NCBI GenBank assembly: GCA_020060545.1 | Contig: JAGUZX010000048.1 | Span: 1 to 40,261, forward strand | Length of the DNA: 40,261 nucleotides | Source: Desulfovibrio sp. | GTDB lineage: Bacteria; Bacillota; Dethiobacteria; DTU022 | Direction: 5' to 3' | The notes under the pieces: generated by a model | Databases searched by the model: none | The model's input: only the letters and a program-made list of their open reading frames with translations | What the model was told of the DNA's origin: nothing | Made by a program: the position numbers and the translations under genes | Part shown: positions 32,429 through 40,261 of the stretch, piece by piece | Position numbering within the stretch: the stretch's first letter is position 1 | Layout: each line of letters starts with the position of its first letter

Positions 32429-35400
32429 ATGTTACCACCACAGCAAACGCCTAATCTGCCCCGGATTGGCCTTGACATCGGGGTTTTTGCGGTAAAGGGG
32501 GTGCTGGTGGATGGCGGCCCGGTCCGGAAAGTTTACCGCCTTACCGCCGGCAACCCCGCCGCGGCAGCCAGGGAATGCCTCGTCCAACTGCTGGAAATGA
32601 TCGAGGCCCCGGAGGCTTACCTCGGCCTTACCGGCCACAACGCCAGGCTGGCAGCCGGGGAGATCGGTATCAGCCCGACCCTCGAAGTCGAAGCGCTGCA
32701 GGCCGGGTTGGCTTGCCGCTCGATCGAGGCCGGCGCCGTGCTGTCGCTCGGCCATGAAAACATGTATTACCTGGAGCTCGATCCCGCCGGCGCGGTCAGC
32801 TTTTTCAACCGCAACGGCCAGTGCGCCGCGGGAAGCGGCTCCTTCTGGTACCAGCAGTCCACCCGCATGGGATACAACGACCGGGAGCTGGCCGAAGTGG
32901 CCCTGGCCGCCGGTTCCGCGGTAAAGATATCGGGCCGCTGCGCCGTTTTCGCCAAGTCCGACATGACCCATGCCATTAACGAGGGCGCCTCCCAGGCGGC
33001 GGTGGCCAACGGCATGGCCCGGGCCCTCGTCGACCTGGTGGTGACAGGGGTGGCCCAAAACAGGATCAAGGGGCCGGGCACCCTGCTTACGGTGGGCGGC
33101 GTGGCCAACAACAAGGCGATTCTCAAACACCTGCGGGCTTACTGCCGGGAGCGCGCGGTGGAGGTGGCGGTGCCCCCCGGGCATGAATATATCAACGCCC
33201 TGGGGGCGGCGCAAAAGGGGGTCGCGGTGCCGCTGGCAGCCCTTAAGCCGGGCCGGCTGTTAGCGGAGCGGTACATACCCGAAAAGCCGCTGCCGCCTCT
33301 AGAAGCGGGCCTGGTGTACTACGCCGGGGAAGGCGAGGGGCGCGAAACCGGTTTCGACCTGTCTGCGGTTTACCTCGGCGTGGACTGCGGGTCGGTGTCC
33401 ACCAAGTGCGCGATCCTGGACGGCGGCGGCCGGTTTATCGGCGGGATTTACCTGCCGACCGCCGGGCGTCCCGCCCTCCAGGTGCTGGAGCTAATGAAAA
33501 AAGTGGAACGGCAGTATGGCAGTCTCCTGGGCGGGGCGCGGATCCTGGCCTGTACCACCGGTTCCGGGCGTTTCCTGGCCCAGAAGATCCTGGGCGCCGA
33601 GTACGCCGTGGACGAAATTACCTGCCAGGCCGAAGGGGTGAAATCGCTTTACGGCGATAAAACGCTCTCCATTATCGAGATCGGCGGCGAAGACTCGAAG
33701 TTTGTCCAGATCAAAAACGGCGTCCTCTCCGACTACAGCATGAACCCGGTTTGCGCGGCGGGGACGGGAACCTTCCTCGAAAATTTAGCCGGGCTTCTTG
33801 ATGTTAAAATCGAAGAAGAATTTTCGAGCAAAGCCTTCCGGGCGGATTACGCCATCGACCTGGGGGACACCTGCACCCTTCTTTCGCAGTCGACCCTCGT
33901 TGCCGCCTCTGCCCGGGGGCTGCCCCTGGAGGCGCAGCTGGCCAGCCTGGCTTACTCCTCCGCCCGCAATTATCTTAAAAAAACTGTCGAAAACCGGACC
34001 CTCGAGGGGAAGCTGGTCTTCACCGGCGCAACCGCCAGAAACCATGCCTTAGCCGCCGCCTTTGCCGCCGAGTGCGGTAAAGAGGTTTATGTCCCGCCCC
34101 GTCCCGAGCTGACCGGGGCCATCGGGGCGGCGCTGGCGGCCAGGTCGTTTCACCTGGACGGGGAGCGGGCCGAATATGCCTTTCACGGCCTGGACAGCCT
34201 CAACGGCTACACCCTTTCCAAGCGGGGCTGCCGGGCATCCTGCAGCCATGAGCACAACTGCCGGCTTGACGTGATTAAATTCGCCGACGGGTCGAAATTC
34301 ATCTACGGCGACCGCTGCGGCCGCTATTCCGGCATCGAGAAAAAAAAGACGGCCGGCGACCTTCCCGGCTACCTGCGCCTCAGGGAGGACAAATTTTGGG
34401 AGGCCGGCGGCGCCCCGCGCCCCGGCGGGGCGCGGGTGGGCCTGGCCCGCGGTGGGCTTTTCTTTGAACTCTACCCGTTTTGGGCGGCTTTTTTCAGCTC
34501 CCTGGGGGTGAGCGTGGCCTTAAGCGGCGACTCCGGTGAAGAGATCCTGGAACGGGGGAAGGCGGAGCTCGGCGCGGAGATGTGCTACCCGCTCGAGGTG
34601 CTGATTGGCCACTACCGGGAACTGGCGGATCAAGAGTTGGACTATATCTTTATCCCGGAAGTAGTCAGCCTGGAGCCTCTCCCCTGGGCGGCCCGGTGGC
34701 CGCGCTCTTTCAGCTGCCCCCTGCTGCAGCTGATTCGGGGGGTTGTGGTCAACTCCCTGAAGCTGCCGGAGGAGCGGGTGCTCTACGCCCAGCTCAATTT
34801 TCGCGACGGCCCGGCACGGGTCGCCGAACAGCTGTTGCCGGCGGCCAAACGGCTGCTCGGCGGTAGATTTTCCCGGGAGGCGCTGCAACAGGCCGTGGAT
34901 GCGGGCTACCGGGCGCTGGAAAACTTCAACCGGGAAATTGAAGCGGCCGGCCGCCGGATCATCGAAGGGCTGCCGGCCAACCCCGGAGCGGTGGTGGCCC
35001 TCATTTTGGGACGCTCATATACCCTTTACGACTCTTTTGTCTCCAAGGGTCTGTTCTATCACGCCGGGCAAAAAGGCCTGATCGCGCTGCCGCAGGATTT
35101 TTTGCTCGAATACCTGCGCGGCTGGTACGAGGGAAGGATTAATTCTCCTTTCCTGGAGCCCCGCCGCGGCGAGTTCAAGCGTTTCATGGAACAGAAAATA
35201 GAGCAGATGGATAACATTTACCCCGCCCAGTCCCAGAATATCCTCTCGGCCGCGCTGGCGGCGCAATTTTTCAATGAAAGAGCGAACGAGAGCGGCCTTC
35301 CGCAGCTGCACCTGGTGCTCCAGGATCCCTTCAAGTGCGGCCCCAACGCCATGCTCCGCCACTACCTGGGCAATGTGGGCGGCTTTTTACGCCTGACCCT

Positions 35401-36778
35401 GGACGAGCACACCGCCGCCGCCGGGATGATTACCAGGCTGGAAGCATTTAAAAACACCTGCCGTTCCCGGAAAAAGAGCGTCGTTTTCTCTTTTTACTCG
35501 GCCAAAACCGTTTCCGCCGCCGACACGGGGTGGAGTAAAATTTTAATCCCCGACGCCACCAGGTTGACCCCTGTTTTGGCCGCCTTGCTTGAGAGTTGCG
35601 GCGTCGAGGCTGCGCCGCTCCCCCGCAGCGGCGATCCGGACCTGACCCTGGCGCGCCGCTATCTCAACGGTGAAGAATGCCTGCCGTTTATCCAGAATAT
35701 GCAGGACTTCCTCGATTACGCCGGGCAAAACGGCGCCTTGCTTGAAGGCGGCGGGGCAGTCTTCCTGCAGGGCTACGCCTGCGGTCCCTGCCGCTACGGC
35801 CTTTATGCGCAGACGCAGGCGCTGATCATCAACCAGGCCGGATACGGCCCGGGGAAAATCTGTGCCGTCAAGATGGCGGATCTCATGAAGCGGTTCGGCC
35901 CCGAATTTGTAGTCGCCGCCTTCGACGGAACGGTGGCCGTCGACCTGCTCTACAAAATGCTTCATTCGACCCGGCCTTACGAGCGCAAACCCGGCGCCGC
36001 CGCAGCGCTGTTTGAAGCATCCTGCGCGGAACTGTGCCGGGTCGTGCGCGGCCGCCGCTTTAACTGGCCGCAGCTTCTTGCCGGCAGCCACCTGGCGCCG
36101 CTCGAAACGCTGCTGGCCCGGGCGGCGGAGCGCTTTGCCTCGATTTGCCGCAACGGGGAAAGGCGCCCCCGGATCCTGTTGGGCGGCGAATTTTACGTGC
36201 GCCTCGATGACCGCTGCAACCAGGGCGTGATTGAGCAGATCGAGGCCGCCGGCGGCGAGGTTTGCCTTGCCCCCGCGGCGGAACTTTTTCTTTACACGGC
36301 TTATACCGACTACTGCGAGGCGATGCGTCTTTTTGCCTTCAAGAAAAACCTGCCCCACTGGCTTTCCCGGCTGGGCAAGGATGCCGTTTATCGCTTGGCC
36401 CTGCGCGACGAACACCGCCTGGCGCGCGCCGCGGCGGGCCTGCTGCGGGGCCAGGAGGAACCCTCGCCCCGGGAAATCATGGACCGGGCCCGGCCCTTTG
36501 TCTCGGATCACTACGCCGGGGAGCCCCCGCAGACCATCGGGCGGGCGGCTGCTTTCGCCGGGCGGGAAAGGGTGGCCGGGGCGATCTTCGTGGCCCCCTT
36601 TAACTGCCTGCCCGCTTCCGTGGTCGAGGCGCAGCAGAGAGCGCTCGGCGAGGCGCTTGGCATCCCGATCACCACCATCTATTATGACGGCAGGGACAAC
36701 GCCAACCGGGAAGAGTTAATCCAAAGCCTTGTCTTTCAGGCCAGGCAGAAGCTCGTGTCAAGGGGACGGAGCTATTGA
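32429..36778 (+). CDS. Large 2-hydroxyacyl-CoA dehydratase activase (double BadF ATPase plus DUF2229/HgdB-like parts)
   Basis: A 1449-residue protein. Two ASKHA ATPase domains of the BadF/HgdC activase type stand in tandem. The first (about 10-270) has Cys132 in NGQCAAGSGSF and Cys171 in SGRCAVFAKSD; the second (about 313-575) has GVDCGSVSTK, IIEIGGEDSK, Cys442 in CAAGTGTFLE and Cys482 in GDTCTLLSQS. Such cysteines bridge a 4Fe-4S cluster in HgdC dimers. A cysteine-rich joint (601, 605, 611, 630) leads to a DUF2229-type region, then an HgdB-like C-terminus with YACGPCRYG. Activases inject low-potential electrons into dehydratases by ATP hydrolysis. No dehydratase lies nearby. The last residues (VSRGRSY) come from a repeat. 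ATG start follows AAGAGGTGATT. Confidence 0.9.
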   Translation: MLPPQQTPNLPRIGLDIGVFAVKGVLVDGGPVRKVYRLTAGNPAAAARECLVQLLEMIEAPEAYLGLTGHNARLAAGEIGISPTLEVEALQAGLACRSIEAGAVLSLGHENMYYLELDPAGAVSFFNRNGQCAAGSGSFWYQQSTRMGYNDRELAEVALAAGSAVKISGRCAVFAKSDMTHAINEGASQAAVANGMARALVDLVVTGVAQNRIKGPGTLLTVGGVANNKAILKHLRAYCRERAVEVAVPPGHEYINALGAAQKGVAVPLAALKPGRLLAERYIPEKPLPPLEAGLVYYAGEGEGRETGFDLSAVYLGVDCGSVSTKCAILDGGGRFIGGIYLPTAGRPALQVLELMKKVERQYGSLLGGARILACTTGSGRFLAQKILGAEYAVDEITCQAEGVKSLYGDKTLSIIEIGGEDSKFVQIKNGVLSDYSMNPVCAAGTGTFLENLAGLLDVKIEEEFSSKAFRADYAIDLGDTCTLLSQSTLVAASARGLPLEAQLASLAYSSARNYLKKTVENRTLEGKLVFTGATARNHALAAAFAAECGKEVYVPPRPELTGAIGAALAARSFHLDGERAEYAFHGLDSLNGYTLSKRGCRASCSHEHNCRLDVIKFADGSKFIYGDRCGRYSGIEKKKTAGDLPGYLRLREDKFWEAGGAPRPGGARVGLARGGLFFELYPFWAAFFSSLGVSVALSGDSGEEILERGKAELGAEMCYPLEVLIGHYRELADQELDYIFIPEVVSLEPLPWAARWPRSFSCPLLQLIRGVVVNSLKLPEERVLYAQLNFRDGPARVAEQLLPAAKRLLGGRFSREALQQAVDAGYRALENFNREIEAAGRRIIEGLPANPGAVVALILGRSYTLYDSFVSKGLFYHAGQKGLIALPQDFLLEYLRGWYEGRINSPFLEPRRGEFKRFMEQKIEQMDNIYPAQSQNILSAALAAQFFNERANESGLPQLHLVLQDPFKCGPNAMLRHYLGNVGGFLRLTLDEHTAAAGMITRLEAFKNTCRSRKKSVVFSFYSAKTVSAADTGWSKILIPDATRLTPVLAALLESCGVEAAPLPRSGDPDLTLARRYLNGEECLPFIQNMQDFLDYAGQNGALLEGGGAVFLQGYACGPCRYGLYAQTQALIINQAGYGPGKICAVKMADLMKRFGPEFVVAAFDGTVAVDLLYKMLHSTRPYERKPGAAAALFEASCAELCRVVRGRRFNWPQLLAGSHLAPLETLLARAAERFASICRNGERRPRILLGGEFYVRLDDRCNQGVIEQIEAAGGEVCLAPAAELFLYTAYTDYCEAMRLFAFKKNLPHWLSRLGKDAVYRLALRDEHRLARAAAGLLRGQEEPSPREIMDRARPFVSDHYAGEPPQTIGRAAAFAGRERVAGAIFVAPFNCLPASVVEAQQRALGEALGIPITTIYYDGRDNANREELIQSLVFQARQKLVSRGRSY

Positions 36779-36869
36779 CACATTCGGGAGGATTAGTGTG
36801 TCAAAGGGATATATCAGGGGGACGGTTCTCTTGATCTATTTAGATCAAGAGAACTGTCCCCCTGATATA
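36755..36869. repeat. REP-like cluster: 27-nt palindrome plus a 60-bp hairpin
   Basis: A 27-nt copy of the GGGGACGG family (GTGTCAA...TTGACAC) lies at 36755-36781. It is followed at 36810-36869 by a 28-bp arm inverted repeat with a 4-base loop; left and right arms differ at a single position (G-U tolerated). The long arms contain TCAGGGGGACGGTTCTC, the same core. The hairpin is the strongest secondary structure in the window. Confidence 0.9.
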
Positions 36870-37871
36870 CGAGGAGGCCGACGACCTCGCTGGTGGCGAT
36901 CGTCCGTATTTAAGCGGCCCTGGACGATCGACGGCCAGGAAATAACCGTCAGCTGCAACATTGGGGTCGCTCTTTATCCCGACGACGGCAGAGACGGCCA
37001 AGCCCTGCTGCAAAATGCAGAGACGGCGATGCTGCGCGCCAGGGAACTTGGCAACAACAGCTGCCGTTTTTTTACGCAAAGCATGGCCGTCAGCGCTTTC
37101 GACAGGATTGTCTTGGAAAACAGCTTGAGCCGGGCCCTGGAACGCCGTGAACTGCTGGTCTGCTACCAGCCCCAGGTAAAAATCGCCACAAGCCGGATTA
37201 CCGGTGTTGAAGCCCTGCTGCGCTGGCAGCACCCGGAAAGAGGTTTAGTGCCGCCGCAGGATTTTATCCCCCTGGCTGACGAAACCGGGTTGATCATCCC
37301 CATCGGGGAATGGGTGCTGCAGGCGGCTTGCGCCCAGGTGAAAGCCTGGCAGGAAAAAGGTTTCCCCTCCCTCAACTTAAGTGTAAACCTTTCCGCCACG
37401 CAGTTTCAACAACAAGAGCTGCCCGAGGTTGTGGAGCGGGTGTTGCGGGATACGCGCCTGGCGCCCCCGTGCCTCACTTTGGAGATTACTGAAAACCTGG
37501 CCATGCAGGACATTAATTTTACGGTGCAAGTATTGACGGCCATGAAAAAGCTCGGGGTCAAAATCTCGATTGACGACTTCGGGACCGGTTACTGTTCCCT
37601 CAAATATTTGCAGCGGCTGCCCCTCGATGAGCTGAAAATCGACTACTCCTTTATCCGGGATATCACCACGGATCCGAATACCGCCGCCGTGGTGGAGATG
37701 ATCATCATGTTGGGGAAAAAGATGAATTTGATTGTAGTCGCGGAAGGGGTGGAAACAGAGGCACAGCTTGCTTTCTTAAAAGAAAGAGCATGCGACTTGC
37801 TGCAGGGCTACTATTTTAGCAAGCCCGTCCCATCTGCTGAAATTGAGAAACTGCCACTCATGATGCCGTGA
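36870..37871 (+). pseudogene. N-terminally truncated GGDEF-EAL protein (EAL domain intact)
   Basis: The reading frame shows the last third of a GGDEF domain (TIDGQEITVSCNIGVALYPDDG, then AETAMLRARELGNN) and a complete EAL phosphodiesterase domain for c-di-GMP: EALLRW (from 37209), NLSATQF, LEITEN, IDDFGTGY, LKIDYSF, VVAEGVE and QGYYFSKP. All metal- and base-binding residues expected for activity are present. The GGDEF active site and any sensor part are missing, replaced by the repeat cluster. GAGGCCGACGACCTC just after the hairpin encodes EADDL in another frame, as in lost GGDEF sequence. The frame is open back to 36729, inside the activase gene, but has no credible start, so the gene is probably dead or makes a bare EAL domain. 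Confidence 0.75.
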
Positions 37872-37923
37872 AAGTATACTCGTGTCATGTCTGCCTCAGT
37901 GCGAGTGAGCCGGAGGCAAGGTG

Positions 37924-38856
37924 TCATGATCGCGCGGCCGGGCGCCGCTCCTGTTTTGGCTGGGCCGGCGCTTTTGCGGCCGGGGAAACCTTCGAAAATT
38001 GAACCAGCACCACACCGCCGAGAATAACGGCGGCTCCCAGGACAGTCCGCAGGGCAACCTCTTCCCGCAGGATCAACGCACCGAGGATTACCGCCACGAC
38101 GGGATTGATATAGGCGTACGTGCCCGCCTTGGCGGCAGGAAAAATTTTAATCATGTAAATGAAAGCGCTGTAGGCGAGGATGGAGCCGATGAAGATCAGG
38201 TAGAGTAAGGCGGCCAGGCCTTTCGGAGAAGCCCCGGCAAGGGAAAAATTTCCGGAAAGCGCCGCCAAAAAAAGAAAAGCGATCCCGGCGGTCAGCATCT
38301 GGAGGCCCACGGAGGGCAGCAGTGAACCGCCCGCAGGGCGCCTTCTCAACCAAACCGAGCCGACGGACCAAACCAGGGAAGCACCCAGTACGGCCAGCAT
38401 GGCCGGAAAAATATAGCCTTCCAGGCCGAAGCCGGGGCTGACCAGGGCGGCCACGCCGCCGAAGCCGATAAACAAGCCGCACCAGCCCAGGGGGCTGGTG
38501 CGCTGGCCGCCCGGGAGAATGTTATCGATTGACGCCATGAACAAAGGGGTGGCGGCAACGAGCAGGGCCGTCATTCCCGATTCTAGCCACTGCTCCGCCC
38601 AGCAGATCAGCCCGTTGCTGACGAAAAGCAGCAGCAGGCCGATGAGGATCTGGGTGAGCAAGCCCTGCCGGGTGGCGGGAAAAGGCATCCGGCAGAGGCG
38701 GGATAAAATCAAGATCAGGGAGCCGGCCGCCGTGAAGCGGATTCCGGCGAAGAGCATAAACGGCATGTCGGTCACGCCTACCCGGATCGCCAGGTAGGTC
38801 GAACCCCAGACGATACAGACGGTGAGGTAGGACAGCAGGGCCAGGTGTTTTTTCAA
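37924..38856 (-). CDS. EamA/DMT-family transporter
   Basis: About 310 residues with ten predicted membrane helices forming two EamA halves. Landmarks: TVCIVWGSTYLAIRVGV at the first helix, IRFTAAGSLILIL, the second-half start LAVLGASLVWSVGSVWLRRR and the C-terminal YINPVVAVILGALILREEV. These drug/metabolite transporters move amino acids, nucleosides or other small metabolites; the substrate is not predictable. The frame opens at 38970; TTG 38856 gives the usual N-terminus (KKHLALL), with GGGGGGAGG 14 bases away, a long spacing. It converges with the EAL remnant. Confidence 0.88.
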   Translation of the reverse strand: MKKHLALLSYLTVCIVWGSTYLAIRVGVTDMPFMLFAGIRFTAAGSLILILSRLCRMPFPATRQGLLTQILIGLLLLFVSNGLICWAEQWLESGMTALLVAATPLFMASIDNILPGGQRTSPLGWCGLFIGFGGVAALVSPGFGLEGYIFPAMLAVLGASLVWSVGSVWLRRRPAGGSLLPSVGLQMLTAGIAFLFLAALSGNFSLAGASPKGLAALLYLIFIGSILAYSAFIYMIKIFPAAKAGTYAYINPVVAVILGALILREEVALRTVLGAAVILGGVVLVQFSKVSPAAKAPAQPKQERRPAARS

Positions 38857-39110
38857 GGACTTCGATGTAGCCTCCCCCCGGCGGCAGCGCCGGCGCATTT
38901 GCCAATGCATCCATTTTATAATAAACAAAACAGTTCTGGAAGGGTAATTTATTTTTTTATAAACAACCAAAATTTACAACCATCCGCTGGAAGCGGAGGT
39001 CTTGTTTGATCACAGATACAAAAAAAATGGGTGCAGGAAAACAATTCTCGGTATAATTGTCGCTCCCGGCGCCAAACTAGCAGTGCATCGAGAAAGGAGG
39101 TGAAAAAATT

Positions 39111-39332
39111 ATGCCGCGGAGAAATAATCGTGTTTTGGTGCGGGAGGCGGCCCAGGCTCTGGAAAATTTCAAGTATGAAGTGGCCAGTGAACTGGGGGTC
39201 AACTACAACGGCACCGATCCGGGCGCCCTTTCGTCCCGCCAGAACGGGTATGTCGGCGGGATCATGGTTAAAAGGATGATCCAGGCAGCCGAAAGTTCCC
39301 TGTCGGGCAAGGGCGGGCCCAAGCCCATCTAG
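39111..39332 (+). CDS. Alpha/beta-type small acid-soluble spore protein
   Basis: A 73-residue SASP. The conserved blocks ENFKYEVASELGV and SSRQNGYVGGIMVKRMIQ are complete, including the KYEVASE site cut by the GPR protease at germination. These proteins coat spore DNA and give UV and heat resistance. GAAAGGAGGTG lies 8 bases before the ATG, a very strong site. A TATAAT at 39052-39057 lies upstream but neither a sigma-A -35 nor a clear sigma-G site is visible, though forespore sigma-G control is expected for the family. A terminator follows. Confidence 0.96.
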   Translation: MPRRNNRVLVREAAQALENFKYEVASELGVNYNGTDPGALSSRQNGYVGGIMVKRMIQAAESSLSGKGGPKPI

Positions 39333-39366
39333 CTTGTGCCATGTTTCTTTCATCATCATACATCGG

Positions 39367-39394
39367 GGCGGGCTTCGGCCCGCCGTGTTTTTTT
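39367..39394 (+). terminator. Terminator after the SASP gene
   Basis: GGCGGGC-TTCG-GCCCGCC at 39367-39384 with a stable UUCG loop, then GTGTTTTTTT. A clear intrinsic terminator 35 bases past the stop. Confidence 0.93.
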
Positions 39395-39544
39395 GTTCAA
39401 ATGATCCATCCGCGTTGGCAAACCGCCCTGCAGGAAATCACCTTTTTAATATTGAAATTAATTTTTAAAATAAAGCCCTGGCGGCTAGACTTTTTATTCC
39501 GGCCGGGGGTATCTAGAGCAGGGGACCTGCAGGATGGTGGTTCA

Positions 39545-40093
39545 GTGTCAGGCAATGAGCGACAGCTGCTTGATGCGGCCCGCCGGGGAGACAGGGAAGC
39601 CATGGAGGCGCTGTTTCGCCTCTACGTGGACCGGTCCGTCAGCCTGGCTTATTTGATTATCCGGGATTGGGCGGCGGCGGAAGACGCGGTCCAGGAAGCA
39701 TTCATCCGCGCTTTCCGTTCGCTGCATACCATACGGGACGATGGGTCCTTCGGCCCGTGGTTCACCAAGATCGTGGTTAACCGGGCGCGCACGGCGGTGC
39801 AGCGGCGGCGGTATACTCTGCCCATGGCCGCCGCGGAGGGGATGGCCGCGGGGTGTTGCACGCCGGAAGAAGCCGCCCTGCGGCAAGAAGGGCGGGATAC
39901 CCTTTGGGAGGCGGTGATGGCGCTCGATCAGAAATACCGGCTCCCGATCCAGCTCAAATATTTGGCCGAGCTGTCGGAGGCCGAAACGGCGTCGGTCCTG
40001 GGTTTACCGCTTTCCACGGTCAAATCGCGGCTTTACGTGGCCCGGCAGCAGCTGAAAAAAGCCCTGTCAGGGGCGACAGGAGGGCTTTTCTAG
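39545..40093 (+). CDS. ECF-type RNA polymerase sigma factor
   Basis: About 182 residues. Sigma region 2 (RGDREAMEALFRLYV, then AAAEDAVQEAFIRAFR and FGPWFTKIVVNRAR) and region 4 (KYRLPIQLKYLAEL, ETASVLGLPLSTVKSRLYVARQQLK) are complete, without regions 1.1 and 3, as in extracytoplasmic-function factors. The frame opens at 39341, but GTG 39545, with GGTGG upstream, gives the family length. The gene one base downstream probably encodes its anti-sigma or an associated protein. Regulon unknown. Confidence 0.9.
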   Translation: MSGNERQLLDAARRGDREAMEALFRLYVDRSVSLAYLIIRDWAAAEDAVQEAFIRAFRSLHTIRDDGSFGPWFTKIVVNRARTAVQRRRYTLPMAAAEGMAAGCCTPEEAALRQEGRDTLWEAVMALDQKYRLPIQLKYLAELSEAETASVLGLPLSTVKSRLYVARQQLKKALSGATGGLF

Positions 40094-40094
40094 T

Positions 40095-40261
40095 ATGGTG
40101 AAGGTCAAAGATACCGGAAACGGCGCCGGCAAGCACCCGCCGGGCTCCGATGAAGCGCTGGAGCAGCGGCTGCGCGACGTGCTGCACCGGGGGAGCCGGT
40201 GGGGAGGATCCCCCGACAGGCTGTGGCGGAAGGTCGCGGCCGGAATCGACCGGCCGCCCCG
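40095..40261 (+). CDS. Start of an unidentified protein, possible anti-sigma factor (3' end outside window)
   Basis: The frame begins at ATG one base after the sigma-factor stop and stays open to the window end (55 codons). AGGAGGG lies 11 bases upstream. The visible part is basic and hydrophilic (EQRLRDVLHRGSR, LWRKVAAGI). Anti-sigma genes usually follow ECF factors in this arrangement, but no diagnostic motif is visible yet. Confidence 0.6.
   Translation, partial: MVKVKDTGNGAGKHPPGSDEALEQRLRDVLHRGSRWGGSPDRLWRKVAAGIDRPP

Noticed and set aside
36729-36869. A normal N-terminus for the EAL protein starting at 36729
   Set aside because: This part overlaps the activase gene and translates the repeat cluster; it has no similarity to GGDEF or sensor domains and no RBS.

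Overview
The window reads as a chromosomal segment of a GC-rich, spore-forming Firmicute of the anaerobic Clostridia type (Peptococcaceae/Desulfotomaculum-like or Moorella-like). The placement rests on the gene order yqfC-yqfD-phoH-pgpH-ybeY-dgkA-cdd-era-recO-(T-box)-glyQ-glyS-ccpN-ppsR...dnaG-rpoD, which is the Bacillus/Clostridium order. An alpha/beta-type SASP gene, a glycyl T-box leader, frequent TTG/GTG starts with strong AGGAGG sites, and anaerobic redox genes (pyruvate phosphate dikinase, a ferredoxin-MvhD fusion, a 2-hydroxyacyl-CoA dehydratase activase) support it. The species cannot be named from sequence alone.

Layout. 1-756 is gene-poor and looks decayed: the tail of an unknown gene, a tiny lipoprotein, a 12-codon ORF behind a perfect ribosome binding site, and GC-rich palindromes. 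757-2648 (minus) is a two-gene cassette encoding four copies of one unrecognised beta-rich domain. 2971-18175 is the conserved housekeeping and sporulation block on the plus strand: YqfC/YqfD, PhoH, c-di-AMP phosphodiesterase PgpH, YbeY, DgkA, a DUF881 protein, a cytidine deaminase fused to a TrmO-like tRNA methyltransferase, Era, RecO, a DUF4342 protein, glycyl-tRNA synthetase under a T-box, a CcpN-like regulator and the PPDK regulatory protein. It runs into ppdK. 20831-25288 holds a repeat element, a minus-strand D,D-carboxypeptidase, an FMN reductase and a multidomain NAD(P)H/ferredoxin/MvhD oxidoreductase. 25289-28559 is the dnaG-rpoD macromolecular synthesis operon with a structured leader. 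28560-29148 holds palindromes and a tRNA-Asn gene with its own promoter. After that come an ABC exporter pair, a metallophosphoesterase, a 1449-residue activase, an N-terminally broken GGDEF-EAL gene, an EamA transporter (minus), a SASP gene and an ECF sigma factor followed by a partial gene.

How the parts work together. The central block couples RNA, DNA and ribosome housekeeping (YbeY, Era, RecO, GlyQS, DnaG, SigA) with sporulation (YqfC/D, SASP). CcpN-like regulator, PPDK regulatory protein and PPDK form a carbon-flux module at the pyruvate/PEP node. The unusual features are the paired four-domain cassette, the deaminase-TrmO fusion, the single-chain NfnB-like/ferredoxin/MvhD enzyme, a structured dnaG leader, and a family of 27-nt REP-like palindromes with a GGGGACGG core. 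One of these palindromes supplies the stop codon of the activase gene and sits where the next gene lost its N-terminus. No CRISPR array, rRNA, prophage or intact insertion sequence was seen.
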